Source: Humulus lupulus (taxonomy: Eukaryota > Streptophyta > Magnoliopsida > Rosales > Cannabaceae). Taken from it: a DNA stretch of 64,000 bases. Under the pieces are notes generated by a model. It did no database searches. It saw nothing but the letters and a program-made list of their open reading frames with translations, and had not been told where the DNA came from. Below, in pieces: positions 35,645 to 46,994 of this stretch. Every line of letters begins with the position of its first letter. Position 1 is the stretch's first letter. A program made the translations under genes and the position numbers. The stretch is taken from positions 104,175,143 through 104,239,142 of the forward strand of contig NC_084799.1 in NCBI RefSeq assembly GCF_963169125.1, read 5' to 3'.

Positions 35645-37839
35645 TGTAACGACCCAAATTCAGTGTTAAGGCTTAAGGGCCTGGAGTAGTGTGCCTGGAG
35701 GGCATGATGGGATGTTGTGTGTGACTTTATTAAGTTTAATGCATCATTATGATTTATTGCACGTTATATGACTATTTGATTATTTGAGATGCATGACTAT
35801 GTGAATCAGTATGCATGAAGAACTGATTGTTTTAAAATGAGCATGATTGTAACTTGGCCATGTTAGGGCATAACTGTGATAATTGTACTATGTGAATTGT
35901 GCCATGTGAATGTGATGTTTTATCAGGATGCACGCATCGAGACGGTCCTAGAGAGCCAGTTAGTCTAAAAGTCACAACGGGATGTTGTACCCGGCTCGGG
36001 AGGAGCCCAGGGGTACTTCGGGAATCTTATAAGTTGAGATTAGAAAGAGTGATTAGTTATTGGTGTTTTGGTAACCACTTGTAACTGCTGTGAGTAACAA
36101 GTTTTAAGATAGGAAGTGGTAGAATTGAAATGAAAGTGTTAAGACTTAAGTACCCTTGAAGGTTTAGCTTAGAAGGATTAGTAAGGAAGGGTAAATTGGT
36201 CTTTTGGCAAGGGTAATAGACAAAAGGCAGCTGGGATATAGGGGGCACGGTTTGGAGTATTGGGCATTTAGTGTCTTGATAAAATTTGAAGAGAAGAGAA
36301 AGGCTAGGGCAAGCAAGAAGAAGAAGAAGAAGAGAAGGAGAAGTGGGAGTCTAGGAGGGGATCAAGGACTTGTGTGGATTCTTCATTTGAGGTAAAGGTT
36401 TTATACATATCTAAGTATGGATTTTGTTTTGATTTAAGGAATTAAAATGCCTAAGCTAAACATTGTTGGGTTTTGGGGTTAGTTGCTGAAATTTGAAATC
36501 ATAGGAGTGGATCTTGGGTGTGTTGATGTTTTGAGTTGATTCTAGTGTTTATAGGATGTTAGATTGTTCATATGAGGTTAGGATTTGAGTTTTGGAGTTT
36601 AGGTATTGGTTTGGGGTGATTTGGAGAGGTTAAAGCTCGGGAAAAATGCAGGAAAAACCCAGATTTTCTGGGTTCGCGATGGAGCGCCGCGGCCCTGTTC
36701 TTGGGCGCCGCGGCGCGAGGAGGCTTCAGGATGGGGCTTGGGCTCTGGGCGCCGCGGCCCTTGGTGGGTGTGCCGCGGCCCTAGGCCATTTTGGCAGCCT
36801 AAATGTTGAATTTTAAGGGTTTTGCCCGGGGACTCGGGGGATGATTCCGATACTTTGTTTTGTGGATTTAGAGGTCCCGGGAGTGCGGGATTGGTCCCGG
36901 GAAGTGGTTCTAGGCTTGATTAGTATTGAAAGTGTTTTATGTGTGTTGTGACTAGGATTTTGGAGGGGCTCGTGCTTGTGGACCGTGCTCGTGATCGTGG
37001 TGCATCGGAAAGCACGGAATACAGGTAAGAAAACCGTAACACCCGAGTTTAGGGCATGGCCCCACTGTGCGATTGTAGGGCGTGGCCCCGGATTGTATTA
37101 CGTGCAAATGCTTAACCTTAAATGAACCATGATGTGTGTGAATGTTTATTTTGAATGTACTATATGTGTTATTATGATGAAACGAGCGGCAGAGGCCGGG
37201 TACGGCATAGGCCGGGGCGGCCGTGGGCCGAAAGTAACACAGCACATGGGATGCTTATATTCAGGGTGGGACCCAAGGGATACATGAGTTATCCTCGCGG
37301 TGAGAACCGAAACTCCAGGCTTTGGTAAGGCCTTGGGAGCGGCATGGCCGTACTTGTTTATTATGGTGGTTTTCCTATGTATCAGTAAATTATTGCCAGC
37401 TATTTGCTTTGCATATGTTATGTGTTATTTGGGTTTTCTTGCTGGGCTTCGGCTCACGGGTGCTCCGTGTGGCAGGTAAAAGCAAGGAGTCAGTCAACCG
37501 GCCATGAGTATGGAGAGCGTGGGGGCGGCGCGTACATGTTCGGCCTGCCCGACTGCTTTGGTTGGGGGCATTTTGTATATGGCTGTATTTAACCATTCTT
37601 TTGATAACTGATCAAGTGTAGATCTATTTTTGAGTTGTAAATATTTTGTAAACCTTATTTTGGGATCCCAGATGTTTTATATTTAACGTTTTCAATGAAG
37701 TTGACCATTTTAAAAGATTACAGCCTTAAACTCTGGTTTAATCACACTTTTGGTTTTAGGAACCACTTTCAGTCAAATAAATGCACAATTTATGTTTTAA
37801 ACTCACTTAGTAACGGCTCTAAGGTAGCAGGGCGTTACA
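35645..37839 (+). repeat. 5' LTR of intact Tekay element
   Basis: This 2195-bp LTR runs from TGTAACGACCC to GGGCGTTACA. Differences from the 3' LTR are at 35831 (T/C), 36019 (C/T), 36770 (G/T), 37819 (C/A) and 37828 (C/T), plus one T missing near 36495. Two or three look like cytosine deamination. It contains GCCGCGGC palindromes (36680-36790), a TTTGAGGTAAAG donor-like motif at 36387, CAGGTAAGAAAAC at 37022 and the TTTTCTTGCTGGGC core at 37434. Confidence 0.96.
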
Positions 37840-37842
37840 ACT

Positions 37843-37854
37843 TGGTATCAGAGC
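37843..37854 (+). other. Primer-binding site (initiator Met tRNA)
   Basis: TGGTATCAGAGC starts three bases after the 5' LTR, a perfect 12-base complement to the initiator methionine tRNA 3' end. Confidence 0.95.
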
Positions 37855-38179
37855 GAGCCAAGGTTTATTGGTTCTGGAGATTGACCGAACATGTACGCAC
37901 GCTGCCATTGAAAAGCTCGACTCAGGGTGGTTTGGTATGATCGGTTGATATATTTATGAATATGTGTTTAATGCTTTGTGTGCCTGCCTAAATTATTATG
38001 AGCATGATCATTGAAATAATATATGCATGATGCTAGGGCAAGGCCCGTTGTATGCTGCATGATATTTGTATGTCATTCTGGTCGATTGATCTTGGTTGTT
38101 GTTGACATGGAGAGGTGGAAATTGGACCTTGTTATCATGCCTAATGAGCGGTGTCATTGATTGCAGGCATTTAGTTGCA
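37855..38179 (+). other. 5' leader of intact Tekay element
   Basis: These 325 bases lie between primer site and the preferred gag start. The first 200 or so match the leaders of LARD-1 (from 391) and LARD-2 (from 7571), so the packaging or dimerisation signal is probably here. An upstream in-frame ATG at 38096 extends the ORF by 28 codons without family resemblance. Confidence 0.7.
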
Positions 38180-41100
38180 ATGCCTCGCCAATCATCGAGA
38201 CTCCGCGGCATTCAGGCCGAGGATGATAACCAGGGGCAGGACCCTCCACCTGCTCCTCAGAACTGGCAGCAGATTTTAGCAGAGATGGAGGCTAGGTTGA
38301 AGAAAACAGAGGATGAGCTTAGTCAGTACAGGCAACCAGCTCCTCCACCGGCCACTGTGATACCACCACCGCCTAGTGTGGTACTGGCTCCGGTTCAACC
38401 TGTGACTGGGAACAGGTTGGAACCTCTATATGAAAGATTCAGAAAACAAAAACCTCCTACCTTTGAGGGGGGAGCAGACCCACTGCAGGCTGAGCAGTGG
38501 ATGAGTACAATGTCTGTAATCCTGGACTTCATGAGGGTTGAAGGAAGGGATAGGGTTGATTGTGCAAGTTATATGCTTAGACATGATGCACGAATATGGT
38601 GGGAGGTGGTAGGGCAGCGGAGGGATACTGCTATTATGACCTGGGAGGAATTCAAGAGCCTTTTCAACGAGAAATACTACAGCGTAGCCGTTCGAGCGGC
38701 GAAGGCGGATGAGTTTAACAGTCTGACTCAGGGCAGGTTATCTGTCACTGAGTATGCCTTGGTATTTGATAGATTGGCGAAGTTTGCGCCAGAGCTTGTG
38801 CCGACTGATACGGCCAGAAGGGACAGATTTGTACGGGGATTAGGTGCAATGATCGCCCGTGACGTGAGTATTACAATGGCTCCAGAGACTACCTATGCGC
38901 AAGTGGTGGACAAGGCCCTCACTGCTGAGAGGGCTGAGGATCAGATCTGGAAGGATAACGCTGCTAGGCGTGATACCAGGAGGGTAGTGCCTTCTTCTTC
39001 TGGGCCTAGTCGGGGCAGCGGCCCCAGTGAGCAGAAGAGGAGAGTACCAGACTCCTTTACTCCCTATGGTTCTGACAGGAGGGTTCGCGGTTCTGTGGGT
39101 GGCCGCCAGGGCGGTAATGACAGCTGGAGGAGTTATCCATGGTGTCCTCGATGCAGGCGACGGCATCAGGGCGAGTGCCGGTCCGCCTCTGGGGCGGGTA
39201 CCGGCATTAGGGCCTGTTTTGTTTGTGGAAGCACCAGTCACTTGAAGAAAGATTGCCCACAGGCTAAGAAGGAGGAGCCTAGGCAGGGAGACAGCCTCGC
39301 ACCTGCTAGGGTCTTCACCTTGACTCAGACTGAGGCAGAGGCCAGTCCATCAGTGGTGACAGGTCAGATTTTTAGCGCTGGATCCTTGTTTACTGGATTG
39401 ATTGATTCTGGTGCTACGCACTCATTTGTTTCTGCTAGGGTGATTGATCAGCTGTGTAGACCTAGTATTTTGTATGCTAGGGGTTTTCAGACTATATTGC
39501 CTATAGGGGAGCTGGTAGTCTCTAGGAGGTGGGTTAGAGCCTTACCAGTAGTGGTAGACGGTAGAGAATTGTTTGTTGACCTGATTGAACTAGATATGGA
39601 CGATTTTGACATAATACTAGGGATGGATTGGTTGACGCGGTATGGAGCAACAATTGATTGTAGGCGACGAATGGTGACCTTTGAACCAGAGGGCGAGGCA
39701 CCCTTTGTGTTCGTGGGAACGGTGGATGGACCGCGGGTACCTGTGATCTCGGCACTAAAGGCTAGAGACCTGATGCAAGAGGGTTGCATAGGATTCCTAG
39801 CAAGTATAGTGGATTCCTCTAAGGTGGCGGCAGTGGGACCGAATGAAACCAGAGTCGTCTGTGAGTTTCCAGACTTGTTTCCAGCAGATCTGCCGGGGTT
39901 GCCGCCACAGCGGGAGATCGAGTTCGTCATAGAGTTGGCTCCGGGAGCAGAGCCAGTATCCAAAGAACCTTACAGAATGGCTCCAGCAGAATTAAAGGAA
40001 TTGAAGATTCAACTGCAGGAACTACTTGATTTGGGGTTTGTCAGACCGAGTTTCTCGCCGTGGGGTGCTCCAGTTTTATTTGTTAAGAAAAAGGATGGAT
40101 CGCTCAGGATGTGCATCGATTACAGGGAGTTGAATAAGTTGACCATCAAGAACAAATATCCATTGCCTAGGATCGACGATTTATTTGATCAGCTTCAAGG
40201 GAGTACAGTGTTTTCGAAGATTGATCTCCGATCAGGCTACTATCAATTGAGGATCAGAGATGAGGACATACCAAAGACTGCATTTCGGACACGGTATGGG
40301 CATTATGAATTTCTGGTTATGTCCTTTGGATTAACCAATGCCCCAGCGGCATTTATGGACTTGATGAACAGAATTTTTAAGGATTACTTGGATAAGTTTG
40401 TAATTGTGTTTATTGATGATATCCTAGTATACTCCCAGACAGAGACAGAGCATGAGCATCATCTGCGTCTAGTGTTGCAGCGGTTAAGAGGGCATAAGCT
40501 ATATGCCAAGTTTAGTAAGTGCGAGTTCTGGTTATCGCAAGTTTCATTTCTAGGCCATATTATCAGTAAGGATGGGTTACTGGTCGACCCAAGCAAGACG
40601 GAAGCAGTAAGAGATTGGCCTAGACCCAGCAATGTTCCTGAAGTTAGAAGTTTCCTTGGACTAGCAGGTTACTACCGGCGGTTTGTAGAGGGGTTCTCCA
40701 GAATTGCTACTCCGTTGACAGAATTGACAAGGAAGAAGACCAAGTTTGTGTGGACAGATCGATGCGAGAATAGCTTCAAAGAGCTGAAGCGGCGGTTGAT
40801 TACTACACCAGTGCTGAGCTTGCCAACAGATAATGAGAAGTTTGTGGTCTACTGTGACGCTTCCAGACAGGGTCTGGGATGCGTGTTGATGCAGGCTGGG
40901 AAAGTGATAGCGTACGCATCAAGGCAATTAAAGGAGTACGAGCAGAGGTATCCCACGCATGACCTGGAATTAGCTGCAGTGGTATTCGCACTTAAGATTT
41001 GGAGACACTATCTGTATGGAGAGAGGTGCGAGATATACACTGATCACAAGAGTCTAAAGTATTTCTTTACCCAGAAGGACTTGAACATGCGCCAGAGACG

Positions 41101-42733
41101 GTGGCTAGAGCTGGTAAAGGATTACGATTGTGATATCCTATACCATCCTGGGAAGGCTAATGTGGTGGCTGATGCATTGAGCCGGAGGGGCCCAGGACAG
41201 TTGTATAGTTCGAGGCAGATATCTGACAGACTAGCAGGAGAGATGACCAGAGCGGGTATAGAGCTAGTGGTTGGTAGGTTAGCCAACATTACTCTTCAGT
41301 CAACGCTCCTCGAGAGGATTAAGGAAGCACAGGGAAAGGACCCTCAGTTAGTTGAACGTAGAGAGAATGTCCTATCGGGAGCAGCTAAGGACTTCTCTAT
41401 TTCTGAGATGGGTTGGTTGAAGTACAAAGGACGGATTTGCATTCCGATTGATTCAGACATTCGGCGAGAGATTCTGGACAAGTCTCATACCACTCCTTAC
41501 TCCTTACACCCAGGTTCTACGAAGATGTACCATGACCTGAAAGTTTTGTATTGGTGGTCAGGCATGAAGAGGGACGTGGTGGATTATGTGGCTAGATGCC
41601 TAACCTGTCAGCAGATTAAGGCGGAACACCAGAGGCCAGCAGGATTATTACAGCCTCTTGGGATTCCCGAGTGGAAATGGGAAGATATTGCCATGGACTT
41701 TGTGGTAGGATTGCCAAAGACCGTGGGTCAGCATGACTCGGTATGGGTGATTGTGGACAGGTATACGAAGTCCGCCCACTTCTTACCTGTGAAGACGACT
41801 TATACCGTGGAGCAGTATGCAGCGCTTTATGTTAAGGAGATCGTTCGACTTCATGGGGCTCCGAGGTCAATAGTATCCGACAGAGACCCCACTTTCACTT
41901 CCAAGTTTTGGAAGAGCCTGCAGAAGGCAATGGGCACGCAGCTTCGGTTTAGTACCGCTTATCATCCTCAGACGGATGGACAGTCTGAGAGGACAATTCA
42001 GATACTAGAGGACATGTTACGAGCTTGTGTCTTGGATTTTGAGGGATCTTGGAGTAAGTATCTCCCTCTGATTGAGTTTTCGTACAATAACAGTTATCAG
42101 GCGACTATCGGAGTGGCTCCGTATGAGATGTTGTATGGTAGAAAATGCAGATCACCGATTCACTGGGATGAGACAGGTGAGAGAAGGTATTTAGGTCCTG
42201 AGATGGTTCAGAGGACCAATGAGGCACTTGAGAAAATTAGGGCTCGTATGCTCGCCTCCCAGAGTCGCCAGAAGAGTTATTCAGATCAGAAACGCAGGAG
42301 CGTAGAATTTCAGGTTGGTGATCATGTATTCCTCAGGGTTTCACCCCTGAGAGGAGTAAAACGATTTGGCGTTCGGGGCAAGCTGAGTCCCAGGTTTGTT
42401 GGCCCATTTGAGGTTCTAGAACGAGTTGGGGAGGTGGCTTACCGGTTAGCAATGCCTCCAGCTCTATCAGGGGTTCATGACGTGTTTCATGTATCCATGC
42501 TTCGGAAGTATGTTTCGGACACTACTCATGTGTTGAGCTATGAGAACTTGGAGTTGGATCGGGACTTAACATACGAAGAAAAGCCTGTTCAGATCCTTGA
42601 TAGGAAGGACAAGGTCTTGAGGAGCAAGACCATCCCCTTGGTTAAAGTATTGTGGAGAAACAGCAAGGTCGAAGAGGCGACATGGGAACTGGAATCAGAT
42701 ATGCGGGAGCGGCATCCCGAGTTGTTCAGGTAA
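38180..42733 (+). CDS. Gag-Pol polyprotein of Tekay retrotransposon, intact
   Basis: One uninterrupted frame of 1517 codons from ATG 38180. An upstream ATG at 38096 would give 1545. I prefer 38180 ([10 protein letters not shown]) because the old copy at 57163 starts in the same place (MLPRRLERL). Residues below count from 38096. Gag core about 115-290; zinc knuckle [14 protein letters not shown] 374-387; aspartic protease DSGA 437-440; RT about 625-800 with catalytic FIDD 772-775; RNase H with D921, E958, D983 and D1026; integrase zinc finger H1131, H1138, C1168, C1171; integrase core D1201, D1262, E1298 (D-x35-E); GPF motif at 1436; chromodomain-like segment about 1491-1544. All catalytic residues are present. 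There is no frameshift or stop between Gag and Pol. The ORF stops at 42733, inside the pre-PPT hairpin. Confidence 0.97.
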   Translation: MPRQSSRLRGIQAEDDNQGQDPPPAPQNWQQILAEMEARLKKTEDELSQYRQPAPPPATVIPPPPSVVLAPVQPVTGNRLEPLYERFRKQKPPTFEGGADPLQAEQWMSTMSVILDFMRVEGRDRVDCASYMLRHDARIWWEVVGQRRDTAIMTWEEFKSLFNEKYYSVAVRAAKADEFNSLTQGRLSVTEYALVFDRLAKFAPELVPTDTARRDRFVRGLGAMIARDVSITMAPETTYAQVVDKALTAERAEDQIWKDNAARRDTRRVVPSSSGPSRGSGPSEQKRRVPDSFTPYGSDRRVRGSVGGRQGGNDSWRSYPWCPRCRRRHQGECRSASGAGTGIRACFVCGSTSHLKKDCPQAKKEEPRQGDSLAPARVFTLTQTEAEASPSVVTGQIFSAGSLFTGLIDSGATHSFVSARVIDQLCRPSILYARGFQTILPIGELVVSRRWVRALPVVVDGRELFVDLIELDMDDFDIILGMDWLTRYGATIDCRRRMVTFEPEGEAPFVFVGTVDGPRVPVISALKARDLMQEGCIGFLASIVDSSKVAAVGPNETRVVCEFPDLFPADLPGLPPQREIEFVIELAPGAEPVSKEPYRMAPAELKELKIQLQELLDLGFVRPSFSPWGAPVLFVKKKDGSLRMCIDYRELNKLTIKNKYPLPRIDDLFDQLQGSTVFSKIDLRSGYYQLRIRDEDIPKTAFRTRYGHYEFLVMSFGLTNAPAAFMDLMNRIFKDYLDKFVIVFIDDILVYSQTETEHEHHLRLVLQRLRGHKLYAKFSKCEFWLSQVSFLGHIISKDGLLVDPSKTEAVRDWPRPSNVPEVRSFLGLAGYYRRFVEGFSRIATPLTELTRKKTKFVWTDRCENSFKELKRRLITTPVLSLPTDNEKFVVYCDASRQGLGCVLMQAGKVIAYASRQLKEYEQRYPTHDLELAAVVFALKIWRHYLYGERCEIYTDHKSLKYFFTQKDLNMRQRRWLELVKDYDCDILYHPGKANVVADALSRRGPGQLYSSRQISDRLAGEMTRAGIELVVGRLANITLQSTLLERIKEAQGKDPQLVERRENVLSGAAKDFSISEMGWLKYKGRICIPIDSDIRREILDKSHTTPYSLHPGSTKMYHDLKVLYWWSGMKRDVVDYVARCLTCQQIKAEHQRPAGLLQPLGIPEWKWEDIAMDFVVGLPKTVGQHDSVWVIVDRYTKSAHFLPVKTTYTVEQYAALYVKEIVRLHGAPRSIVSDRDPTFTSKFWKSLQKAMGTQLRFSTAYHPQTDGQSERTIQILEDMLRACVLDFEGSWSKYLPLIEFSYNNSYQATIGVAPYEMLYGRKCRSPIHWDETGERRYLGPEMVQRTNEALEKIRARMLASQSRQKSYSDQKRRSVEFQVGDHVFLRVSPLRGVKRFGVRGKLSPRFVGPFEVLERVGEVAYRLAMPPALSGVHDVFHVSMLRKYVSDTTHVLSYENLELDRDLTYEEKPVQILDRKDKVLRSKTIPLVKVLWRNSKVEEATWELESDMRERHPELFR

Positions 42734-42769
42734 ATTTCGAGGACGAAATTCTCATGAGGAGGGGATAGT
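42733..42769 (+). other. Pre-PPT hairpin and polypurine tract of intact Tekay
   Basis: AATTTCGAGGACGAAATT (42733-42750) forms a perfect 7-bp stem and overlaps the last base of the stop codon. ATGAGGAGGGGATAGT (42754-42769) abuts the 3' LTR and primes plus-strand DNA. Confidence 0.88.
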
Positions 42770-44965
42770 TGTAACGACCCAAATTCAGTGTTAAGGCTTA
42801 AGGGCCTGGAGTAGTGTGCCTGGAGGGCATGATGGGATGTTGTGTGTGACTTTATTAAGTTTAATGCATCATTATGATTTATTGCACGTTATATGACTAT
42901 TTGATTATTTGAGATGCATGACTATGTGAATCAGTATGCATGAAGAACTGATTGTCTTAAAATGAGCATGATTGTAACTTGGCCATGTTAGGGCATAACT
43001 GTGATAATTGTACTATGTGAATTGTGCCATGTGAATGTGATGTTTTATCAGGATGCACGCATCGAGACGGTCCTAGAGAGCCAGTTAGTCTAAAAGTCAC
43101 AACGGGATGTTGTACCCGGCTCGGGAGGAGCCCAGGGGTACTTTGGGAATCTTATAAGTTGAGATTAGAAAGAGTGATTAGTTATTGGTGTTTTGGTAAC
43201 CACTTGTAACTGCTGTGAGTAACAAGTTTTAAGATAGGAAGTGGTAGAATTGAAATGAAAGTGTTAAGACTTAAGTACCCTTGAAGGTTTAGCTTAGAAG
43301 GATTAGTAAGGAAGGGTAAATTGGTCTTTTGGCAAGGGTAATAGACAAAAGGCAGCTGGGATATAGGGGGCACGGTTTGGAGTATTGGGCATTTAGTGTC
43401 TTGATAAAATTTGAAGAGAAGAGAAAGGCTAGGGCAAGCAAGAAGAAGAAGAAGAAGAGAAGGAGAAGTGGGAGTCTAGGAGGGGATCAAGGACTTGTGT
43501 GGATTCTTCATTTGAGGTAAAGGTTTTATACATATCTAAGTATGGATTTTGTTTTGATTTAAGGAATTAAAATGCCTAAGCTAAACATTGTTGGGTTTTG
43601 GGGTTAGTTGCTGAAATTTTGAAATCATAGGAGTGGATCTTGGGTGTGTTGATGTTTTGAGTTGATTCTAGTGTTTATAGGATGTTAGATTGTTCATATG
43701 AGGTTAGGATTTGAGTTTTGGAGTTTAGGTATTGGTTTGGGGTGATTTGGAGAGGTTAAAGCTCGGGAAAAATGCAGGAAAAACCCAGATTTTCTGGGTT
43801 CGCGATGGAGCGCCGCGGCCCTGTTCTTGGGCGCCGCGGCGCGAGGAGGCTTCAGGATGGGGCTTGGGCTCTGGGCGCCGCGGCCCTTGGTGGGTTTGCC
43901 GCGGCCCTAGGCCATTTTGGCAGCCTAAATGTTGAATTTTAAGGGTTTTGCCCGGGGACTCGGGGGATGATTCCGATACTTTGTTTTGTGGATTTAGAGG
44001 TCCCGGGAGTGCGGGATTGGTCCCGGGAAGTGGTTCTAGGCTTGATTAGTATTGAAAGTGTTTTATGTGTGTTGTGACTAGGATTTTGGAGGGGCTCGTG
44101 CTTGTGGACCGTGCTCGTGATCGTGGTGCATCGGAAAGCACGGAATACAGGTAAGAAAACCGTAACACCCGAGTTTAGGGCATGGCCCCACTGTGCGATT
44201 GTAGGGCGTGGCCCCGGATTGTATTACGTGCAAATGCTTAACCTTAAATGAACCATGATGTGTGTGAATGTTTATTTTGAATGTACTATATGTGTTATTA
44301 TGATGAAACGAGCGGCAGAGGCCGGGTACGGCATAGGCCGGGGCGGCCGTGGGCCGAAAGTAACACAGCACATGGGATGCTTATATTCAGGGTGGGACCC
44401 AAGGGATACATGAGTTATCCTCGCGGTGAGAACCGAAACTCCAGGCTTTGGTAAGGCCTTGGGAGCGGCATGGCCGTACTTGTTTATTATGGTGGTTTTC
44501 CTATGTATCAGTAAATTATTGCCAGCTATTTGCTTTGCATATGTTATGTGTTATTTGGGTTTTCTTGCTGGGCTTCGGCTCACGGGTGCTCCGTGTGGCA
44601 GGTAAAAGCAAGGAGTCAGTCAACCGGCCATGAGTATGGAGAGCGTGGGGGCGGCGCGTACATGTTCGGCCTGCCCGACTGCTTTGGTTGGGGGCATTTT
44701 GTATATGGCTGTATTTAACCATTCTTTTGATAACTGATCAAGTGTAGATCTATTTTTGAGTTGTAAATATTTTGTAAACCTTATTTTGGGATCCCAGATG
44801 TTTTATATTTAACGTTTTCAATGAAGTTGACCATTTTAAAAGATTACAGCCTTAAACTCTGGTTTAATCACACTTTTGGTTTTAGGAACCACTTTCAGTC
44901 AAATAAATGCACAATTTATGTTTTAAACTCACTTAGTAACGGCTATAAGGTAGTAGGGCGTTACA
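42770..44965 (+). repeat. 3' LTR of intact Tekay element
   Basis: This 2196-bp LTR is 99.7 percent or more identical to the 5' LTR. It begins TGTAACGACCC and ends GGGCGTTACA, followed by the target duplication AAATA at 44966-44970. Confidence 0.96.
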
Positions 44966-45095
44966 AAATACCTACAATGTACACCGTCATATAAATGTTT
45001 TTGAATTATTTCTATCCAGGTACCGAAATAGAAAAAGGATGCATCAGTATTGCAAAAAAAAAAGAAATGCGTTGCAGTCGTTCCTTATATTTATA

Positions 45096-45890
45096 TAATA
45101 AGTTGTATGTTTTAATTAAAATTATCTAAACATTAGTAAGTAGAATAATTTGACTATATTTGAGAGGAAAGCTTTTTTTTTCTTTTTACTATTTTGTAAA
45201 TAAAAAAATTATCAATTCAATAATTTTGATGTTAGATATAAACAGATATTTAAGCAGAATATATGACTTAAATAATACATTTTATTTTATTTTATAAATA
45301 TTGTAGCCTAGCAGCATTAAAAAAACATATCTATATATTTATATATTAAAATAAGTAGGCATGATTTTCATGATATGTAGAACAATATGATGATAGGAAG
45401 AAGATTGGCTTACATCAAATTTAGCCATGCGTCTCTTGTACTGCTTTTCAATTTGATAATAAATAACAGTCATAATCATATACATACATCCATTATTACG
45501 TCTGTTTGAACTTAAAATTTAAAACTAATGCGACAGATATTGGGGAAGAATGAAGATTAATCTTATCTACTAGAACTATATATATATATATATTTATATA
45601 TGGAAGAATTTTAAATGATTAGGTGGTTACTAAAAATAGTGACATGCTATAAAAATTTAACATATTTTTAATATATAAATTTCTATATTTAGATTACCAA
45701 AATTATATTTCTAAATATATAAATTAATAATTAATTATTTTTAAAATAATATATAATTTTAAAAAAAATATAATTGACACTTTTATTATTTTCTTCTGTT
45801 TTTTAACTTTTGAAAATAAGTATTATATTTGTCTCCATTTTTAAAAAAAAATTATACGCTTTCTTCACTAAAAGTAATTTTATAAGGCAA
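45096..45890. other. AT-rich DNA without features
   Basis: Very AT-rich, with a TA dinucleotide run near 45575-45600. I see no gene, LTR end or repeat array here. Confidence 0.6.
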
Positions 45891-46580
45891 GTTCTTAAGT
45901 CCCTCACCGGACTTAGTCCAACAAGTGGGACCCAAAAAAATTGTCAAGTGTCAAGCTATGGAATTATTTAGTATTTTTATTATTACATGATTTTACTTGA
46001 TGAGCCGATGATGTAAACCGGTTGTAAAAAAATATTGAATCATGGTTTGAAAAGTATGGGCAAAATAGTAATTAGCAGGTAAAAAAAGTCTACAGTGGAG
46101 AGCAATAAGATAAAATTAGTATTGTGTTCAAACATATTTACGAAATTGGGAAAGTAATGTTTAAGAGTCACTTAGTAATTTTTAAAGGAGCAGTCAGGAA
46201 TAATGTTGCATGTAAAAGTAATGAATTTCCAGTAACTCATCTGCATTTAAGTAACATTTTGATATCAGTAAGTAATATTAAATAGAGTGGTTAGTAATAA
46301 CATAATAGCTAAAAGTAAAAAAACCGAAAGTAATTCTTGTTTGTTTTTTTGCGAGTAACAAGTGAATTGTCTTAATGAATATCTCAGTTTTGTTTGACTT
46401 GTTTTTCTTAGCCCAGACTAGTACTCACTAGATGTAAGTACTCACTAGATGTAATAAAGCTGTTTTTAATTACCCAGAGAAATTTGTTTACGTTGTTATA
46501 CACCTCAACTAAACAATTAGTGAGAATTGAGTTATTATTTTTTTTTTATTTTGATTTTTTAGGATTTTTCTTCTTCTTCT

Positions 46581-46808
46581 TCACATTTGAGATATGCAAC
46601 GTCTATGACAGGCAGTGGTTCTCTTGGTCTGTTGTCTGGTTTCAAGTTTCCAGACCTTGCCAATATCTTGAGCTATTCTCATGGCGTCTGAGGAAGCACC
46701 AGAGAGCCCTCTCCTTGTGAACCCAACTCCGTAAAGACCAGCATTTCCCTTCCAACCTTGTGGAAATGGGGCTTTGGGGAATCCATTTTTGGAGAAAAAT
46801 TCACCTTC
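46581..46808 (-). pseudogene. YUCCA-type flavin monooxygenase, C-terminal exon fragment
   Basis: An open 75-codon frame begins right after an AG splice acceptor (46809-46810) and ends in TGA (46581-46583). It has the conserved C-terminal blocks of YUCCA auxin-biosynthesis enzymes: [40 protein letters not shown] and [10 protein letters not shown]. YUCCAs convert indole-3-pyruvate to auxin. The FAD- and NADPH-binding domains are absent for at least 1 kb upstream, so this is a captured or stranded last exon. It is still well conserved, so capture may be recent. Confidence 0.8.
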
Positions 46809-46994
46809 CTAATTCATAGCAAAACCAGAATAAGATCATTATAAATGAATAAAAACGACTCTGATCGAAGAAAACTTTTTTGGGCTTTCCTCTGTTTTTG
46901 AAACTAAAAACAGAGTAACTTTTTTTCAGAACATTTTGAGTTGTTAACATCTATAGATTACTTCCTCAAATAAACACTCAGATTTGTGTTTTAC

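Larger units (their letters stand above)
35645..44965 (+). mobile_element. Intact Tekay (Del) clade chromovirus, TSD AAATA
   Basis: This is a complete Ty3/gypsy element of 9321 bp: 5' LTR, primer site, leader, one Gag-Pol ORF, hairpin and PPT, 3' LTR. Perfect duplications AAATA flank it (35640-35644 and 44966-44970). The LTRs differ by five substitutions and one single-base indel over 2.2 kb (K about 0.0023), which at 1.3e-8 substitutions per site per year would be roughly 0.1 million years. Long LTRs, initiator-Met primer, fused Gag-Pol and a C-terminal chromodomain-like segment place it in the Tekay clade. It has all parts needed for activity. Confidence 0.96.
35344..45086. mobile_element. 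Mutator-like MITE, split by the Tekay insertion
   Basis: The outer ends are inverted repeats: left GGGAGCGACTACAACGCAT (from 35344), right complement AGGAACGACTGCAACGCAT (ending 45086). Similarity continues inward (GCAA...GGTGCAT, TTTC, TTCGGCACCTG) and reappears deeper (AGAATATCCTACAAATTTTC against its inverted copy near 35605-35640), so most of the element folds back. A perfect 9-bp duplication ATATTTATA flanks it (35335-35343 and 45087-45095), the length expected for the Mutator superfamily. Without the 9.3 kb retrotransposon the MITE is about 417 bp and has no coding capacity. Confidence 0.85.

Noticed and set aside
36300..36345. Lys/Arg-rich peptide from an AAG repeat in the intact LTR
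   Set aside because: A purine-rich microsatellite-like stretch found in both LTR copies, with no coding support.
38840..39963. Minus-strand frames of 133 and 158 codons inside the intact gag-pol
   Set aside because: Antisense shadows of a well-supported coding region.
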